Of a DNA stretch of 64,000 nt, positions 34,749-46,800 are shown piece after piece. The stretch lies in the NCBI RefSeq assembly GCF_016907695.1, contig NZ_JAFBCK010000001.1, positions 5,010,001 through 5,074,000 on the forward strand, given 5' to 3'. Numbering within the stretch: position 1 is the stretch's first letter; each line of letters starts with the position of its first letter. Below the pieces are notes generated by a model. That model had not been told where the DNA came from. It searched no databases and was given only the letters and a program-made list of their open reading frames with translations. The position numbers and the translations under genes are program-made. Source of the stretch: Actinokineospora baliensis (GTDB lineage Bacteria > Actinomycetota > Actinomycetes > Mycobacteriales > Pseudonocardiaceae).

Positions 34749-36331
34749 GCGGACTCATCGACGGTGCGGTCGGCTGGCCGGAGGAGTTCGCCGCCGTCTA
34801 CCGGGAACGCGGCTACTGGCGGGGGGACACCCTCGGCGGGCTGCTGCGATCGTGGGCCGAGCGCTCCGGCGACGACATCGCCGTCGTCTCGGGCGACGAG
34901 CGGATCAGCTACCAGGAACTGGACCACAGGGCGGACGTCCTGGCAGCGGGACTGCTCAACCTGGGCATTGCCCGCGACGCCCGACTCGTGGTCCAGCTCC
35001 CGAACGTGCCTGAGTTCGTGGTGCTGCTGTTCGCCCTGGCCAGGATCGGCGCGGTACCGGTGATGGCGCTGCCCGCGCACCGGCGCGCGGAGATCGCGCA
35101 CCTCGTGGAGCTCTCCGACGCCGTCGGGTACGTCATCCCCGATGTGTTCCAAGGGTTCGACCACCGCACTCTGGCCGCGGAGCTCGACATCGAGCACGTT
35201 CTCGTGGTCGGCGACCCGGGTAAGCACACCGCGCTGGCGGCGGTAGCGGGCGAACCCCGCGAGCTCCCGCCGGTGGACCCGGCAGCGGTCGCCGTCCTGC
35301 TCATCTCCGGTGGCACCACCGGACGTCCCAAACTGATCCCGCGCACGCACGACGACTACGCCTACAACGCGCGCGCCAGCGCCGAGGTCTGCGAGCTCAC
35401 CAAGGCCGACCGCTACTTGGTGGCGTTGCCCGTCGCGCACAACTTTCCGCTCGCCTGCCCGGGAGTGCTGGGGATCCTCGGGGTCGGCGGCACTGCGGTG
35501 ATGGCTCCCGCGCCCAGCCCGGACGTCGCTTTCCCCTTGATCGATCGCGAAGGCGTGACCGTGTCCGCACTGGTCCCGCCGATGGCCCGGATGTGGGTCG
35601 ACGCCACCGAGTGGTCCACAGAGGACCTATCGACCCTGCGGCTGCTCGAGGTCGGCGGCGCCAAGATGGACCCTGACCTCGCCCGCGCGGTGCCGCCCGC
35701 CCTCGGATGCGCCGTCCAGCAGGTGTTCGGCATGGCCGAAGGTCTGCTCAACTACACGCGCGCCGACGACTCGGCGGACCTGGTGGAGCACACCCAAGGC
35801 AGGCCGCTCAGCCCCGACGACGAGGTCCGTGTGGTCGACGCCGAAGGCCACGACGTCGCGCCGGGCGAGATCGGGGAGCTGCTGACCCGAGGCCCCTACA
35901 CCCTGCGCGGCTACTACCGCGCCGAGCAGTACAACGCGACGGCGTTCACCCCGGACGGCTTCTACCGCAGCGGCGACCTGGTGCGGCAGCTGCCCAGCGG
36001 CCACCTCGTGGTCGAGGGCCGGATCAAGGACGTGATCAACCGCGGCGGCGAGAAGGTGCCCGCGGGCGAGCTGGAGGACCTGCTGCTGGCCCACCCCGCC
36101 GTCGCGCAGGCCGCCGCCATCGGGCTGCCGGACGACACGCTCGGCGAACTGGTGTGCGCGGTGATCGTCGCCGCCGGGACCCCGCCCAAGCTCAAGCAGC
36201 TGCGGGCGCACCTCGCCGAACAGGGCCTGGCCAGGTACAAGCAGCCCGACCGGCTCGTCGTGCTCGACGAGTTGCCGCTCACCGCCGTCGGCAAGATCAG
36301 CAAACGCGACCTCGTCGCCCGGCTCGGCTGA
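34745..36331 (+). CDS. Salicylate-AMP ligase (MbtA/YbtE/EntE family)
   Basis: 528 aa from ATG 34745 (ATGA overlap). A stand-alone aryl-acid adenylating enzyme: [16 protein letters not shown] (P-loop), [16 protein letters not shown] and GKISKRDL (A10 Lys). It activates the aryl acid and loads it on the carrier domain of the preceding NRPS. Two pocket positions indicate salicylate rather than 2,3-dihydroxybenzoate: NFPLACPG (Cys where DhbE has Ser240) and EGLLNYT (Leu where DhbE has Val337). This agrees with the salicylate synthase in the operon and the absence of DHB genes. Confidence 0.95.
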   Translation: MSGLIDGAVGWPEEFAAVYRERGYWRGDTLGGLLRSWAERSGDDIAVVSGDERISYQELDHRADVLAAGLLNLGIARDARLVVQLPNVPEFVVLLFALARIGAVPVMALPAHRRAEIAHLVELSDAVGYVIPDVFQGFDHRTLAAELDIEHVLVVGDPGKHTALAAVAGEPRELPPVDPAAVAVLLISGGTTGRPKLIPRTHDDYAYNARASAEVCELTKADRYLVALPVAHNFPLACPGVLGILGVGGTAVMAPAPSPDVAFPLIDREGVTVSALVPPMARMWVDATEWSTEDLSTLRLLEVGGAKMDPDLARAVPPALGCAVQQVFGMAEGLLNYTRADDSADLVEHTQGRPLSPDDEVRVVDAEGHDVAPGEIGELLTRGPYTLRGYYRAEQYNATAFTPDGFYRSGDLVRQLPSGHLVVEGRIKDVINRGGEKVPAGELEDLLLAHPAVAQAAAIGLPDDTLGELVCAVIVAAGTPPKLKQLRAHLAEQGLARYKQPDRLVVLDELPLTAVGKISKRDLVARLG

Positions 36332-36412
36332 CCCCGTGCCCAGCACCCCCGTTCCCGTGCCCCCCACCACCAGCGCGGACCAGCCCGACCCGACCACGAG
36401 AGGCACCCGTCC

Positions 36413-39400
36413 GTGAGCACCGACACCCCCGGCCCCGACCGCGTCACCCTGCGCCGCGACCTGCTGCGCAGGCGGCTGGCCGAACGGGGCCTCGCCGAGA
36501 CGCCCGCCGCGGTCGACGGCGGGACGCGCGGCGAGCACCCGCTCTCGCCCGGTCAGCGCCGGATGTGGTCGCTGCAGCAGCTGAACCCCGCCTCGGTCGG
36601 CTACAACATCCGCATCGCGCTCGACCTGGTGGGCGCGGTCGACCACGAGCGGCTGCACGCGGCGGTCCGGGAGGTCGTCGCCCGCCACAACATCCTGCGC
36701 ACCACCTACCGCATGGGCGCCGACGGCGAAGTCACCCAGGTCGTGCACAGCGAGCTGCCGCCCGCGCTCGACCACCACGAGGCGACTGACGCGGCAAGGG
36801 TGGAAGAGCTGTGCCGGTCGGTGTCGGCGAAGGCGTTCGACCTCGCGGTGGACTCGCCGTTGCGGGTCAGGACGATCGCGACGGCACCTGACGCGCTCAC
36901 GGTGGTTGTGGTCGCGCACCACATCGCTTGGGACGACGGCACCTCCGCGGTCTTCTTCGGCGAGTTGATGACCGCCTACCAGGGCGGCACCCTGCCGCCC
37001 GCACGCCAGTTCACCGATCTCGTCCCCACGACCCAGTCCTCCGCCGTCGACCACTGGGTCCAGGCGTTGTCCCCGCTGCCGGACCCGGTCGAGCTGCCGA
37101 TCCTCAGCGCCGCGGGCCCCAGCGCGGGCGGCCACGACCAGTCCAGGCCGCTCATCCCCGGCGCCGCGGGGCGGGTCCGCGAGCTGGCCCGACGCGAAGG
37201 CGCGTCCACGTTCATGGTCATGTTGGCCGCGACCTCGGCGCTGCTGCACCGCTACACCGGCGCTGACGACCTGCTGATCGGCGCGCCCGTGGTCAACCGC
37301 GACCTCGACGGCGGCGACGCGGTCATCGGCTACCTCGGCAACACGATCGCACTGCGCATGCGCGTCGACGCGGCCGACACCTTCACCTCGCTGCTCGCCC
37401 AAGCCCGGCAGGTCTGCCTCGCCGGGTACGCGCACCAGGACGCGGACCTCGACGACGTCGTGCGCGCGGTCGACCCGGACCGGACCCGCGGTGGCACCAG
37501 CCTGTTCAACGTCGTGCTGTCGTTGCGCACCCCCGTGCTGGAGCCGTTCCGCGCCGCTGGGCTGCGCGCGACCCGCAGGCACGTCCCCGGCGACGACGCC
37601 CGGTTCGACCTGACCCTCGCCGTGGAGACCGACGGCGACGACCTGACCGTCGAGGCCAACCACCCCGCCGCCGATGGCGCGGTCGACCTGGTCGCGGGCC
37701 TGCTCGCCCACTTCGACCGGCTGCTCGACCGCGCACTGTCCACACCGGACGTCCCGGTTGGCGACCTCGACCTGCACGACGGCACCGAGCCCGACTGGAA
37801 CGACACCATTGTCCCCGCCACGACCACGCTGCTGCCGGACTGGTTCACCACGCAGGCCCAGCGCACGCCCGACGCGCTCGCGGTGCTGGCGGACGGCGAG
37901 CGGATCACCTACCGCGACCTCGACGAGCGCTCGAACCGCCTAGCCCGCGTCCTGATCGCGCGCGGCATCGGCCCCGAGAGCACTGTCGCGCTGTCCATCC
38001 CGCGCTCGGTGGCCATGGTCGTGGCCGTGCTCGCGGTGGCCAAGGCGGGCGCGGCGTACGTGCCGGTCGACCCCGAGTACCCGGCTGACCGCGTGCGGCT
38101 CATGCTCGAGGACTCCGCGCCCGGCCTGGTGCTGACTGTCACCGGTGCACTGCCCGACGGCCCAGGTCGGCTCCTGCTCGACACCCTTGACCTGTCCGGC
38201 GACTCCGGCGCGCCCGTCAGCGACACCGACCGCGTCTCGCCGCTGGACCCCGACCACGCCGCCTACGTCATCTACACCTCCGGGTCGACCGGTAAACCCA
38301 AGGGTGTCGTCGTATCCCACCGCGCGCTGAGCAACCACCTCGCGTGGTCGCTGCGCCGCTTCAAGGGGCTCACCGGGCACACCCTGCTGCACTCGTCGAT
38401 CTCCTTCGACTTCACCGTCACCCCGCTGCTGGGCACGCTGGTGGCCGGTGGAGCCGTGGAGCTGTGCGCGGACTCGCCGGACGCCATCGCCGAAGCCGTG
38501 GGCGCGGCGACCTTCCTCAAGATCACCCCGAGTCACCTGCCGTTGCTGGCCTCCGTGCGGCTCGCCGAGCACGGCACCCTGGTGATCGCAGGCGAGGCGC
38601 TGCACGGGGCGGCGCTGGCGGGCTGGACCGCGCCAGCCGGGGTCGATGTGATCAACGAGTACGGCCCGACCGAGACCACCGTCGGCTGCCTGCTGCACGA
38701 CGTCGTGGCCCCCGTCGCCGAAGGTGCGGTGCCGATCGGTTCGCCGGTGGAGAACACGACCTGCGTCGTGCTCGACGCACGGCTACGGCCGGTCCCGGTC
38801 GGGGTCGTCGGTGAGCTCTACGTCGGTGGCGTCCAGGTCGCCCGCGGCTACCTGGGCAGGCCGGGGCTGACCGCGGCCAGGTTCGTGGCCGACCCGTGGG
38901 GCGCGCCGGGGGCCCGCCTCTACCGCACCGGCGACCGCGTGCGACGGCTCTCGTCGGGGGCGCTGCAGTTCCTCGGCCGGGTCGACGACCAGGTCAAGAT
39001 CCGCGGCTTCCGGGTCGAACTCGGCGAGGTGGAAGCGGCGCTGCTGCGGCACCCGGCGGTCGACCAAGCCGTGGTGACCGTGCGCGAACGCAGCCTGGCC
39101 GGGTACGTCGTGGGGTCGGCCGACCCGGCGTCGGTGCGCGAGTTCATCGCCGCCGAACTGCCGGAGCACATGGTCCCGGCCACGATCACCGTCCTGGACG
39201 CCTTGCCGTTGTCGCCCTCGGGCAAGGTCGACCGGCGCGCGTTGCCCGAACCCCGGGTCGCCGCGACCGAGTCCCGCGGACCCGCCAACGACGTCGAGCG
39301 CACGCTGGCCGACCTGTTCGCCGAGGTCCTCGGCCACGACGCGGTCGGTGTCGACGACTCGTTCTTCGAACTCGGCGGCGACAGCATCGTGTCCATCCGG

Positions 39401-40867
39401 CTCGTGCGCCGCGCCAGGCAGGCCGGGCTGAAGATCACCCCCCGGGACGTGTTCGCGCACCGGACCGTCGCGAAGCTCGCCGCCGCAGCGGAGGTCGAGC
39501 CGCAGGAGCAGGCGGTCGTCGACGACGGAGTCGGCGTGGTGGAGCCGACCCCGATCATGCGGACCTTCCGCGACCGCGGCCCGATCGGCGACCGGCACCG
39601 GATGTGGCTCGTCCTCGACGGCCCCGAGGTGGACCAGGCGCGGCTCGAGCGGGCCGTCGGCCTCCTGCTGGACCGACACGACTCGCTGCGCGCCATCACC
39701 GACCCGGACCTGAGGTTCCGGCCGGTCGGCGCCGTTTCCGCCGCCGCGGTGGTGCGTCAGGCCGAAGGGGACCTCGACGCCGAGCTGGAGCGCGCGGCGG
39801 GCGAGTTGTCGCTTGTGGACGGTGTGGTGCTGCGCGTGGTGTGGTTCCCGCGCCGGGTGCTGGTCGTGGCGCACCACCTGGTGGTCGACGGGGTGTCGCT
39901 GCGGGTGTTCGCCGAGGACCTGGCCACGGCGTGGCGGGCCGGTCAGCTGCCGCCGGTCCGCACCTCGTTCCGGACCTGGTCGCGGAGCCTGGTCGAAGCG
40001 GCCGCCGCGCGCTCGACCGAGGTCCCGCTGTGGCGTTCGGTGCTCGATGGCCCCAACGCCGTGCTCGGGTCGAGGTCGCCGGACGCGGCGGTCGACACCT
40101 GGTCCACGGTCCGCACCCACACCGTGACGCTGGACTCCGCGACGACCGAGGCCGTGCTGACCGAGGTCCCCGCCGCGTTCTTCGCGGGCGTCGACGACGT
40201 GCTGTTGACCGCGTTCGGGCTCGCCGTCGCCGACTGGTCCGGGCAGCACTCGACCCTGGTGCTGCGCGAGGGCCACGGCCGGGAGGAGCAGGTCGTGCCG
40301 GGCGCTGACCTGTCCCGCACCCTCGGCTGGTTCACCAGCCAACACCCCACCCACCTCGACCTCACCGGCATCGACGTCACGCAGGCGCTCAGCGGGGGAG
40401 CCGCGGCCGGGACCGCGGTGAAGCGGGTCAAGGAACACCTCCGGTCATTGCCGGACCACGGCATCGGCTACGGCGTCCTGCGGCACCTGCACCCGGAACT
40501 CGACGTGCACCCGCAGCTGGGCTTCAACTACCTGGGCCGGTTCGAGGCGTCCGACCAGGACTGGACCCTCGCCCCGGGCGGTATCGGTGCCGCCTACGCC
40601 GACGACATGGCGCTGCCCGCCGGGCTTGTCGTCAACGCCGTCACCGAAGACGGGCCCACGCTGACCGCGCACTGGATGTACGCGGCCGGGCTGTTCACCG
40701 CCGACCAGGTCGCCGCCCTCGCCGAGCGCTGGATCGCCGCGCTCAAGGCGCTGGTGGCGCACGCGAAGGGGCCGGGCGCAGGCGGCCGGACCCCGTCGGA
40801 CGTCGGTTTGGTGTCGTTGGACCAGGGCCAGCTCGACGCCCTCGAGGCAAGGTGGAAGCGTTCGTGA
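36413..40867 (+). CDS. NRPS: C-A-PCP-E, predicted D-Asn module
   Basis: 1484 aa from GTG 36413, with GAGAGG upstream; 81 bases after the ligase. The C domain (about 40-460) starts [11 protein letters not shown], an LCL type, with active site HHIAWDDG. The A domain (about 470-945) has [21 protein letters not shown] and SGKVDRRAL. The code by eye is DFTKVAEVGK, closest to Asn codes (DLTKLGEVGK). The PCP has FFELGGDS (about 985). The E domain (about 1040-1475) has HHLVVDGVS and [21 protein letters not shown]. It therefore adds and epimerises probably D-Asn. A tailoring hydroxylase could act on this residue. Its stop overlaps the next NRPS start (GTGA). Confidence 0.92.
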   Translation: MSTDTPGPDRVTLRRDLLRRRLAERGLAETPAAVDGGTRGEHPLSPGQRRMWSLQQLNPASVGYNIRIALDLVGAVDHERLHAAVREVVARHNILRTTYRMGADGEVTQVVHSELPPALDHHEATDAARVEELCRSVSAKAFDLAVDSPLRVRTIATAPDALTVVVVAHHIAWDDGTSAVFFGELMTAYQGGTLPPARQFTDLVPTTQSSAVDHWVQALSPLPDPVELPILSAAGPSAGGHDQSRPLIPGAAGRVRELARREGASTFMVMLAATSALLHRYTGADDLLIGAPVVNRDLDGGDAVIGYLGNTIALRMRVDAADTFTSLLAQARQVCLAGYAHQDADLDDVVRAVDPDRTRGGTSLFNVVLSLRTPVLEPFRAAGLRATRRHVPGDDARFDLTLAVETDGDDLTVEANHPAADGAVDLVAGLLAHFDRLLDRALSTPDVPVGDLDLHDGTEPDWNDTIVPATTTLLPDWFTTQAQRTPDALAVLADGERITYRDLDERSNRLARVLIARGIGPESTVALSIPRSVAMVVAVLAVAKAGAAYVPVDPEYPADRVRLMLEDSAPGLVLTVTGALPDGPGRLLLDTLDLSGDSGAPVSDTDRVSPLDPDHAAYVIYTSGSTGKPKGVVVSHRALSNHLAWSLRRFKGLTGHTLLHSSISFDFTVTPLLGTLVAGGAVELCADSPDAIAEAVGAATFLKITPSHLPLLASVRLAEHGTLVIAGEALHGAALAGWTAPAGVDVINEYGPTETTVGCLLHDVVAPVAEGAVPIGSPVENTTCVVLDARLRPVPVGVVGELYVGGVQVARGYLGRPGLTAARFVADPWGAPGARLYRTGDRVRRLSSGALQFLGRVDDQVKIRGFRVELGEVEAALLRHPAVDQAVVTVRERSLAGYVVGSADPASVREFIAAELPEHMVPATITVLDALPLSPSGKVDRRALPEPRVAATESRGPANDVERTLADLFAEVLGHDAVGVDDSFFELGGDSIVSIRLVRRARQAGLKITPRDVFAHRTVAKLAAAAEVEPQEQAVVDDGVGVVEPTPIMRTFRDRGPIGDRHRMWLVLDGPEVDQARLERAVGLLLDRHDSLRAITDPDLRFRPVGAVSAAAVVRQAEGDLDAELERAAGELSLVDGVVLRVVWFPRRVLVVAHHLVVDGVSLRVFAEDLATAWRAGQLPPVRTSFRTWSRSLVEAAAARSTEVPLWRSVLDGPNAVLGSRSPDAAVDTWSTVRTHTVTLDSATTEAVLTEVPAAFFAGVDDVLLTAFGLAVADWSGQHSTLVLREGHGREEQVVPGADLSRTLGWFTSQHPTHLDLTGIDVTQALSGGAAAGTAVKRVKEHLRSLPDHGIGYGVLRHLHPELDVHPQLGFNYLGRFEASDQDWTLAPGGIGAAYADDMALPAGLVVNAVTEDGPTLTAHWMYAAGLFTADQVAALAERWIAALKALVAHAKGPGAGGRTPSDVGLVSLDQGQLDALEARWKRS

Positions 40868-43800
40868 GCTCGATCGAGGACATCCTCCCGCTGTCCCCAC
40901 TCCAGTCGGGGATGCTCTTCCACGCCACCACCGACGAGTCGACGCAGGACGTCTACCTCGCCCAGTTGGTGCTCGACCTCGCCGGTCCGCTCGACGCCGA
41001 GCGACTGCGAGCCGCGGTCCACGGGCTGACCAAGCGGCACTCGGCGCTGCGCAGCGCGTTCGTGCGCGATGTCGGCGACCCGATCCAGGTTGTCCTCGCC
41101 GACGTCGAACCGCCGTGGGTGGAGATCGACCTGACCGGGGCCGACGCCGACCGCCGCGCGGACGAGCTGCTCGCCGCCGACCGCGCCACCCGGTTCGACC
41201 TCGACCAACCGCCGCTGATCCGCGCGATGCTGCTGCGCTTCGCCGCAGACCGGCACCGGCTCGTGCTGACCAACCACCACCTCGTGATGGACGGCTGGTC
41301 CACGCCGCTGCTCATGCGCGACCTGTTCGCCCTCTACGCGGGGGAGACCCTGCCGCAGGCCCGCCCGTTCCGCGACCACCTGGCGTGGCTGGCCAATCGG
41401 GACAAGGCGGAGTCGCTCGTCGCGTGGAAGGACGCGCTCGGCGACCTCGACACCGCCACCTTGCTCGTTCCCGCGGCCGTCCACGCTGACCCGGTCCTGC
41501 CCAGCGAGGTGGTCCTCGACATCCCGGGGCTCACCGCGTTCGCCCGGGGCCAAGGGGTCACGACCAACACGGTCGTCCAGGTGGCCTGGGGCATCCTTGC
41601 CAGCAGGCTGACCGGTCGAGACGACGTCGTCTTCGGCGCCACCGTCGCCGGGAGGCCCGCCGACCTGCCCGGCGTGGAGTCGATGGTCGGGCTGTTCATC
41701 AACACCATCCCCGTGCGGCTGCGGCTGAACCCGGGAGAACGGGTCGACGACCTCCTGGCCCGCGTGCAGGACGAGCAAGCCGAACTCCTGGACCACCAGC
41801 ACGTCGGCCTCGCCGAGGTCCAACGCGCCATCGGCTCCGGGGTCGGTGAGCTGTTCGACAGCCTGGTGGTGTTCGAGTCGTTCCCCTTCGACACCGGGGC
41901 CATCGACGCGGCCGTGGCCTCGACCGGGCTGCGGGTCACCGCCACCAGCCGCCCGATCTCCACGCACTACCCGCTCACGCTGATGGTGATGCCCCACGGC
42001 GACAGCCTGGAGTTCACTCTCAAGTACCGGCCGGACCTCGTCACCGACCCGGAAGGCCTGCTCGGGCGCCTGCGGGACCTGCTCGCCGAGATCGTCGCGC
42101 ACCCGCGTGCGATGGTCGCGGTTCTCGGCAGGGTCACCGTTGAACCGCCTCGTGCGGTGCCAGCGGTGCCCACGCCCGAGTCCACTCTGGTCGAACTCTT
42201 CGCCGCCCAGGTCGCGCGCACGCCCGACGCTCCTGCCGTCGAGTTCCACGGCGACACCCTCACCTACGCCGAACTCGATGCTCGCGCCGAAGCTCTCGCC
42301 GCGCGGCTGCCCGTCGGCCCGGAAGACCTCGTCGCCATCGTCTTGCCCCGCTCGGCCGACCTGGTCATCGCTGCGCTCGCCGTGGTGAAGGCCGGAGCCG
42401 GGTACCTGCCGATCGACCCCGGATACCCCGCCGAACGCATCCAGGCGACCCTCGCCGACGCGGAACCGGTCGCGGTGATCACCGACCTCGACGCGGAGTT
42501 CGTTCTTCCGACAGGTCGCCGTCGCGCGGGTGCGGACAACGTCGCGTACGTGATCTACACGTCGGGATCGACTGGTGCTCCCAAGGGCGTCATCGTGACC
42601 CACCGCGACGTGGTCACGCTGCTCACGGCCGCGCGGCCGCTGGTCGAGTTCGGTCCCGGGGACGTGTGGACCCTGTTCCACTCCTTCGCCTTCGACTTCT
42701 CGGTGTGGGAGATGTGGGCGCCGCTGGTCACCGGCGGCACGCTCGTCGTCGTCCCGCACGAGATCAGCCGGTCGCCAGAGGACTTCCGGGCACTGCTGGC
42801 CCAGCGGCGGGTGACGGTGCTCAACCAGACCCCGTCGGCCTACTACCAACTCGACACCGCCGGGCTGCCCGACCTGCGCGTGGTCATCTTCGGCGGCGAG
42901 GCCCTCGACCCGACCAGGCTCACCCCGGGGCCGCGCCTGATCAACATGTACGGCATCACCGAGACCACCGTGCACGTCACCTTCCGGGAGCTGGATCCCA
43001 CGGTGACCGGCAGCGTCATCGGACTCGGGTTGCCCGGGCTGACGGTGCACGTCCTCGACAGCGCGCTCGCGCCGGTGCCGGTCGGAGTGCCCGGCGAGAT
43101 GTACGTGGGCGGTGGGCAACTCGCTCGCGGGTACCTGGGGCGTCCCGGGCTGACCGCGTCCAGGTTCGTGGCGAACCCGTTCGGGGAAGGCAGGCTCTAC
43201 CGCAGCGGCGACCTGGCGCGCTGGACGGAGTCCGGCGAGCTGGAATACCTGGGCCGCGCCGACGACCAGGTCAAGATCCGCGGGTTCCGCGTCGAGGTCG
43301 GTGAGACCGAAGCCGTTCTCGCCACCGCGCCCGGCGTCACCCACGCCGCTGTCGTGGCCCGCACCGACGGGCCGTCCGGCGTGCACCTGGCCGCCTACAT
43401 CGTCGGAACCTCTGACCTCGACGTGGTCCGTGAGCACCTGCGGGCCCGGCTGCCCGAACACATGCTGCCCGCGGGGTACGTCGTGCTCGACGCGCTCCCG
43501 TTGACCGGGAACGGCAAGCTCGACCGCCGCGCGCTCCCCCCGCTGGACTTCGGCGCCACGACCGGCCGCCCGGCGTCCACCGACACCGAACGGCTACTGG
43601 CCGACCTGTTCGCCCAGGTGCTGGGCCGCGACACGGTCGGCGTCGACCAGTCCTTCTTCGAACTGGGCGGCGACAGCATCATCTCCATCCAACTCGTCGG
43701 CCGCGCCCGAGCCGCGGGGGTCGTGCTCTCGCCCCGCCAGGTTTTCGAGCTGCGCACGGTTGCCGAGCTGGCCGCCGCGGTGGACCGCGTCGCCGACCAA

Positions 43801-46800
43801 GCCGTCCCCTCGGCGGTGGCTGCGGACGGTGTGGGGGAGGTCAACCCGACGCCGATCATGCGCACCTTCCTGGCCAGGGGCGGGCCGTTCGAGCGCTTCT
43901 CACAGGCCGTGTTGGTGCCGGTTCCGTTGGGCGCCACCCGGCCCACCGTGGCCGGCGCACTCCAGACCCTCCTGGACCACCACGACCTGCTCCGAGCCCG
44001 ATCGGTCCTCACCAACGGCCACCAGCAGACCGTCGCCTCGGAGGACGCGGACTCGTTGGTGCACGCGGTCGAGCGCACCGACCCTGACCTGCTGCGGGTC
44101 TCCTCGGTTCTCGGCGACGGTCACGAGGTGACTGTTGCCCCGGCTGGCGCGGACTCGCTGGCGCGCGGGGTCGAGCGCACCGATGACCCTGATCTGCTCC
44201 AGACTCTCACGGTCGCTGACGACGGTCACGAGCTGACCGTCGCCCCGGTCGGCTCGGTCGATGCCGACTCGTTGGTCCACCGGGTTGAGCGCACCGACGA
44301 TCCCGACCTGTTGCGTCGTGAGCACGCCGCCGCCGTCGCTCGGCTTGATCGGGCTGGTGGCGTGTTGGTCCAGCTGACCTGGTTCGATCCCGGGTTCGCG
44401 TTGCTCACTTGCCACCACGTCGCGACTGATGGTTACTCCTGCCAGATCCTGGCCGACGACCTCGCCGCTGCGCTGCGTGGTGAGGAACTGCCGCCGGTGG
44501 TCACCTCGTTCCGTGCCTGGGCGGAGCGGCTCCCGGCCGTCGCCGCCGCGCGGGCCGCGGAACTGCCGTTGTGGCGGGCGATCGTGGATGGTCCGGACCC
44601 CGTTCTGGGCACCCGCAGGCTCGACCCGGCCCGCGACACCAGGGAAACGGTCCGCGAGGTCACCGCTTCGCTGCCGGTCGTAGTCACCGATGCCCTGCTC
44701 ACCACCGTCCCCGCCGCGTTCCACACCGGTCCCGCCGAGGTCTTGATGGCCGCTTTCGGGCGCGCCGTGGCGGTGTGGCGGGGCACCGAGGAGCGCTCGA
44801 CGGTGGTCACCGTTGAGGCGCACGGCCGCGAACAGCACGTCGTCGACGGGGCGGACATCTCCCGCACGGTCGGCTGGTTCACCACCCAGTACCCCGTCCG
44901 CCTCGACGTCACCGGCGACCTCGCCGCGGCTGTGAAGCGCGTCAAGCAGCACGTCGCCGACCTGCCCGACCGGGGCATCGGCTACGGCCTGCTGCGCCAC
45001 TTCACCGACTCCGGACTCGACGCGTTCCCCGAACCGCAGATCCTCTTCAACTACATCGGCCGGGTCGCGCCACCCGTCGACGACCCGCTCGGCTTCGCCC
45101 GGATCGGGTTCGGCGGGGTCGCCCCCGCAGCTGACCTGGGCCTGCCCGCTGCCGCGGCGTTGGTGGTCAACGCGGTCGTCCCCGACGGCGGCGGCTTGGA
45201 GATCCAGCTGCGCTACCCGGCGGGTCTGTTTGCCGAGGACCAGGTGTCCCGGCTGGCCGACCTGTGGGTCGCGGAATTGGCCGTTCTTGCCTCTTACCGC
45301 GGTCAGGGCGGGCGCACGCCGTCCGACTTGCCTCTTGTCGAGGCTTCCCAGGCGGATGTGGAGCTGTGGGAGGAGCGGTTCCCCGCGCTCAGTGATGTGC
45401 TTCCTTTGTCGCCGCTGCAGCAGGGCTTGCTGTTCCACGCGAACTACGACGCCGACGCGGTGGACTTCTACTCGGTGCAGCTCGTCGTCGACCTCCACGG
45501 CCCTGTCGACGTGACCCGCCTCCGTTCCGCTGCCGCTTCTCTTGTCGCACGACACCCTGTGCTGCGGACCGCGTTCTGCGATGAAACGACGACCCCGGCA
45601 CAGGTGGTCCTCAGCGACGTCGCGCCCACGATGGTCCTGCTCGACCTGACCGCCCAGGCCTACGAAGAGTTCCTAGAGGCCGATCGTCGAGCCCGCTTCG
45701 ACCTCACGCGACCGCCCCTGGTCCGACTCACCCTGGTGCGGCTCGCAGACGACGACTACCGGCTCGTAGTCACCAACCACCACCTGGTGCTCGACGGCTG
45801 GTCAACGCCTCTAGTGGTAAGAGACCTGTTCGCCCTCTACGAAGGCCGCGCGTTGGCTGCGCCGCCACGCCCGTACCGGGACTTCCTCGCCTGGTTGACC
45901 CGCCGCGACCACGACACCTCCCTGTCCGCGTGGGCGAACGTCCTCGACGGGGTCGACGAGCCCACCTTGCTCGTCAGCGCGGACCTCGGAGATGCCTCTG
46001 TGCTCCCCGCGGAAGTGGTCGACGCGATCTCCCCTGAGCTGACCGCGCGCCTAACGCGAGCGGCGCGAGCCAACGGAGTCACGCTCAACACGCTGCTGTC
46101 GGCCGCCTGGGGCGTAGTGCTGGGCGCGCTGACCGGCCGGGACGACGTCGTGTTCGGCCTAGCGGTGTCGGGGCGTCCGCCGGAGTTGGCGGGCGTGGAG
46201 TCCATGGTCGGCCTCTTCATCAACACCGTCCCCGTGCGGGTCCGCTGGTCCCCGGGCGACCCGGTGTCGGCACTGCTGACCCGCCTGCACGACGCGCGCA
46301 CCAGCGTGCTGGACCACGAGCACGTCGGCCTCAGCGACATCCAGGCGCTGACCCCGGTCACCGGCAGGCTGTTCGACACGCTGATGGTCTTCGAGACCTT
46401 CCCGCTCGACACCGCCGACCTGCTCGACCCGGCCCGCTCCGGCGACCTCACCGCCCGGGTCGGCTGGTCACGCGGCTACACGCACTACCCGATGACCCTC
46501 ATGCTGATGCCCGACGGCGACCTGCTGCGGATCAAGCTGGAGTACCGCGCCGACGTCTTCGAGCGCGACGCCGTCGCCGAGGTCCTCAACCGAGTGCTCG
46601 CCGTCCTGGCCGCGTTCGCCGACGACCAGGGCACGGAACTGTCCCGAGTGGACGTTCTCGGCGCCGATGAACGCGGCCGGGTCCTGGCGTGGGCCGGTAC
46701 GGACCTGCCCACGCGGGCCGTGACCGTGCCGGATCTCATCGCCGTACAGGCGCCGGACGCTGTGGCCGTGGTGTGCGGGGACGTGTCGCTGACCTTCGCC

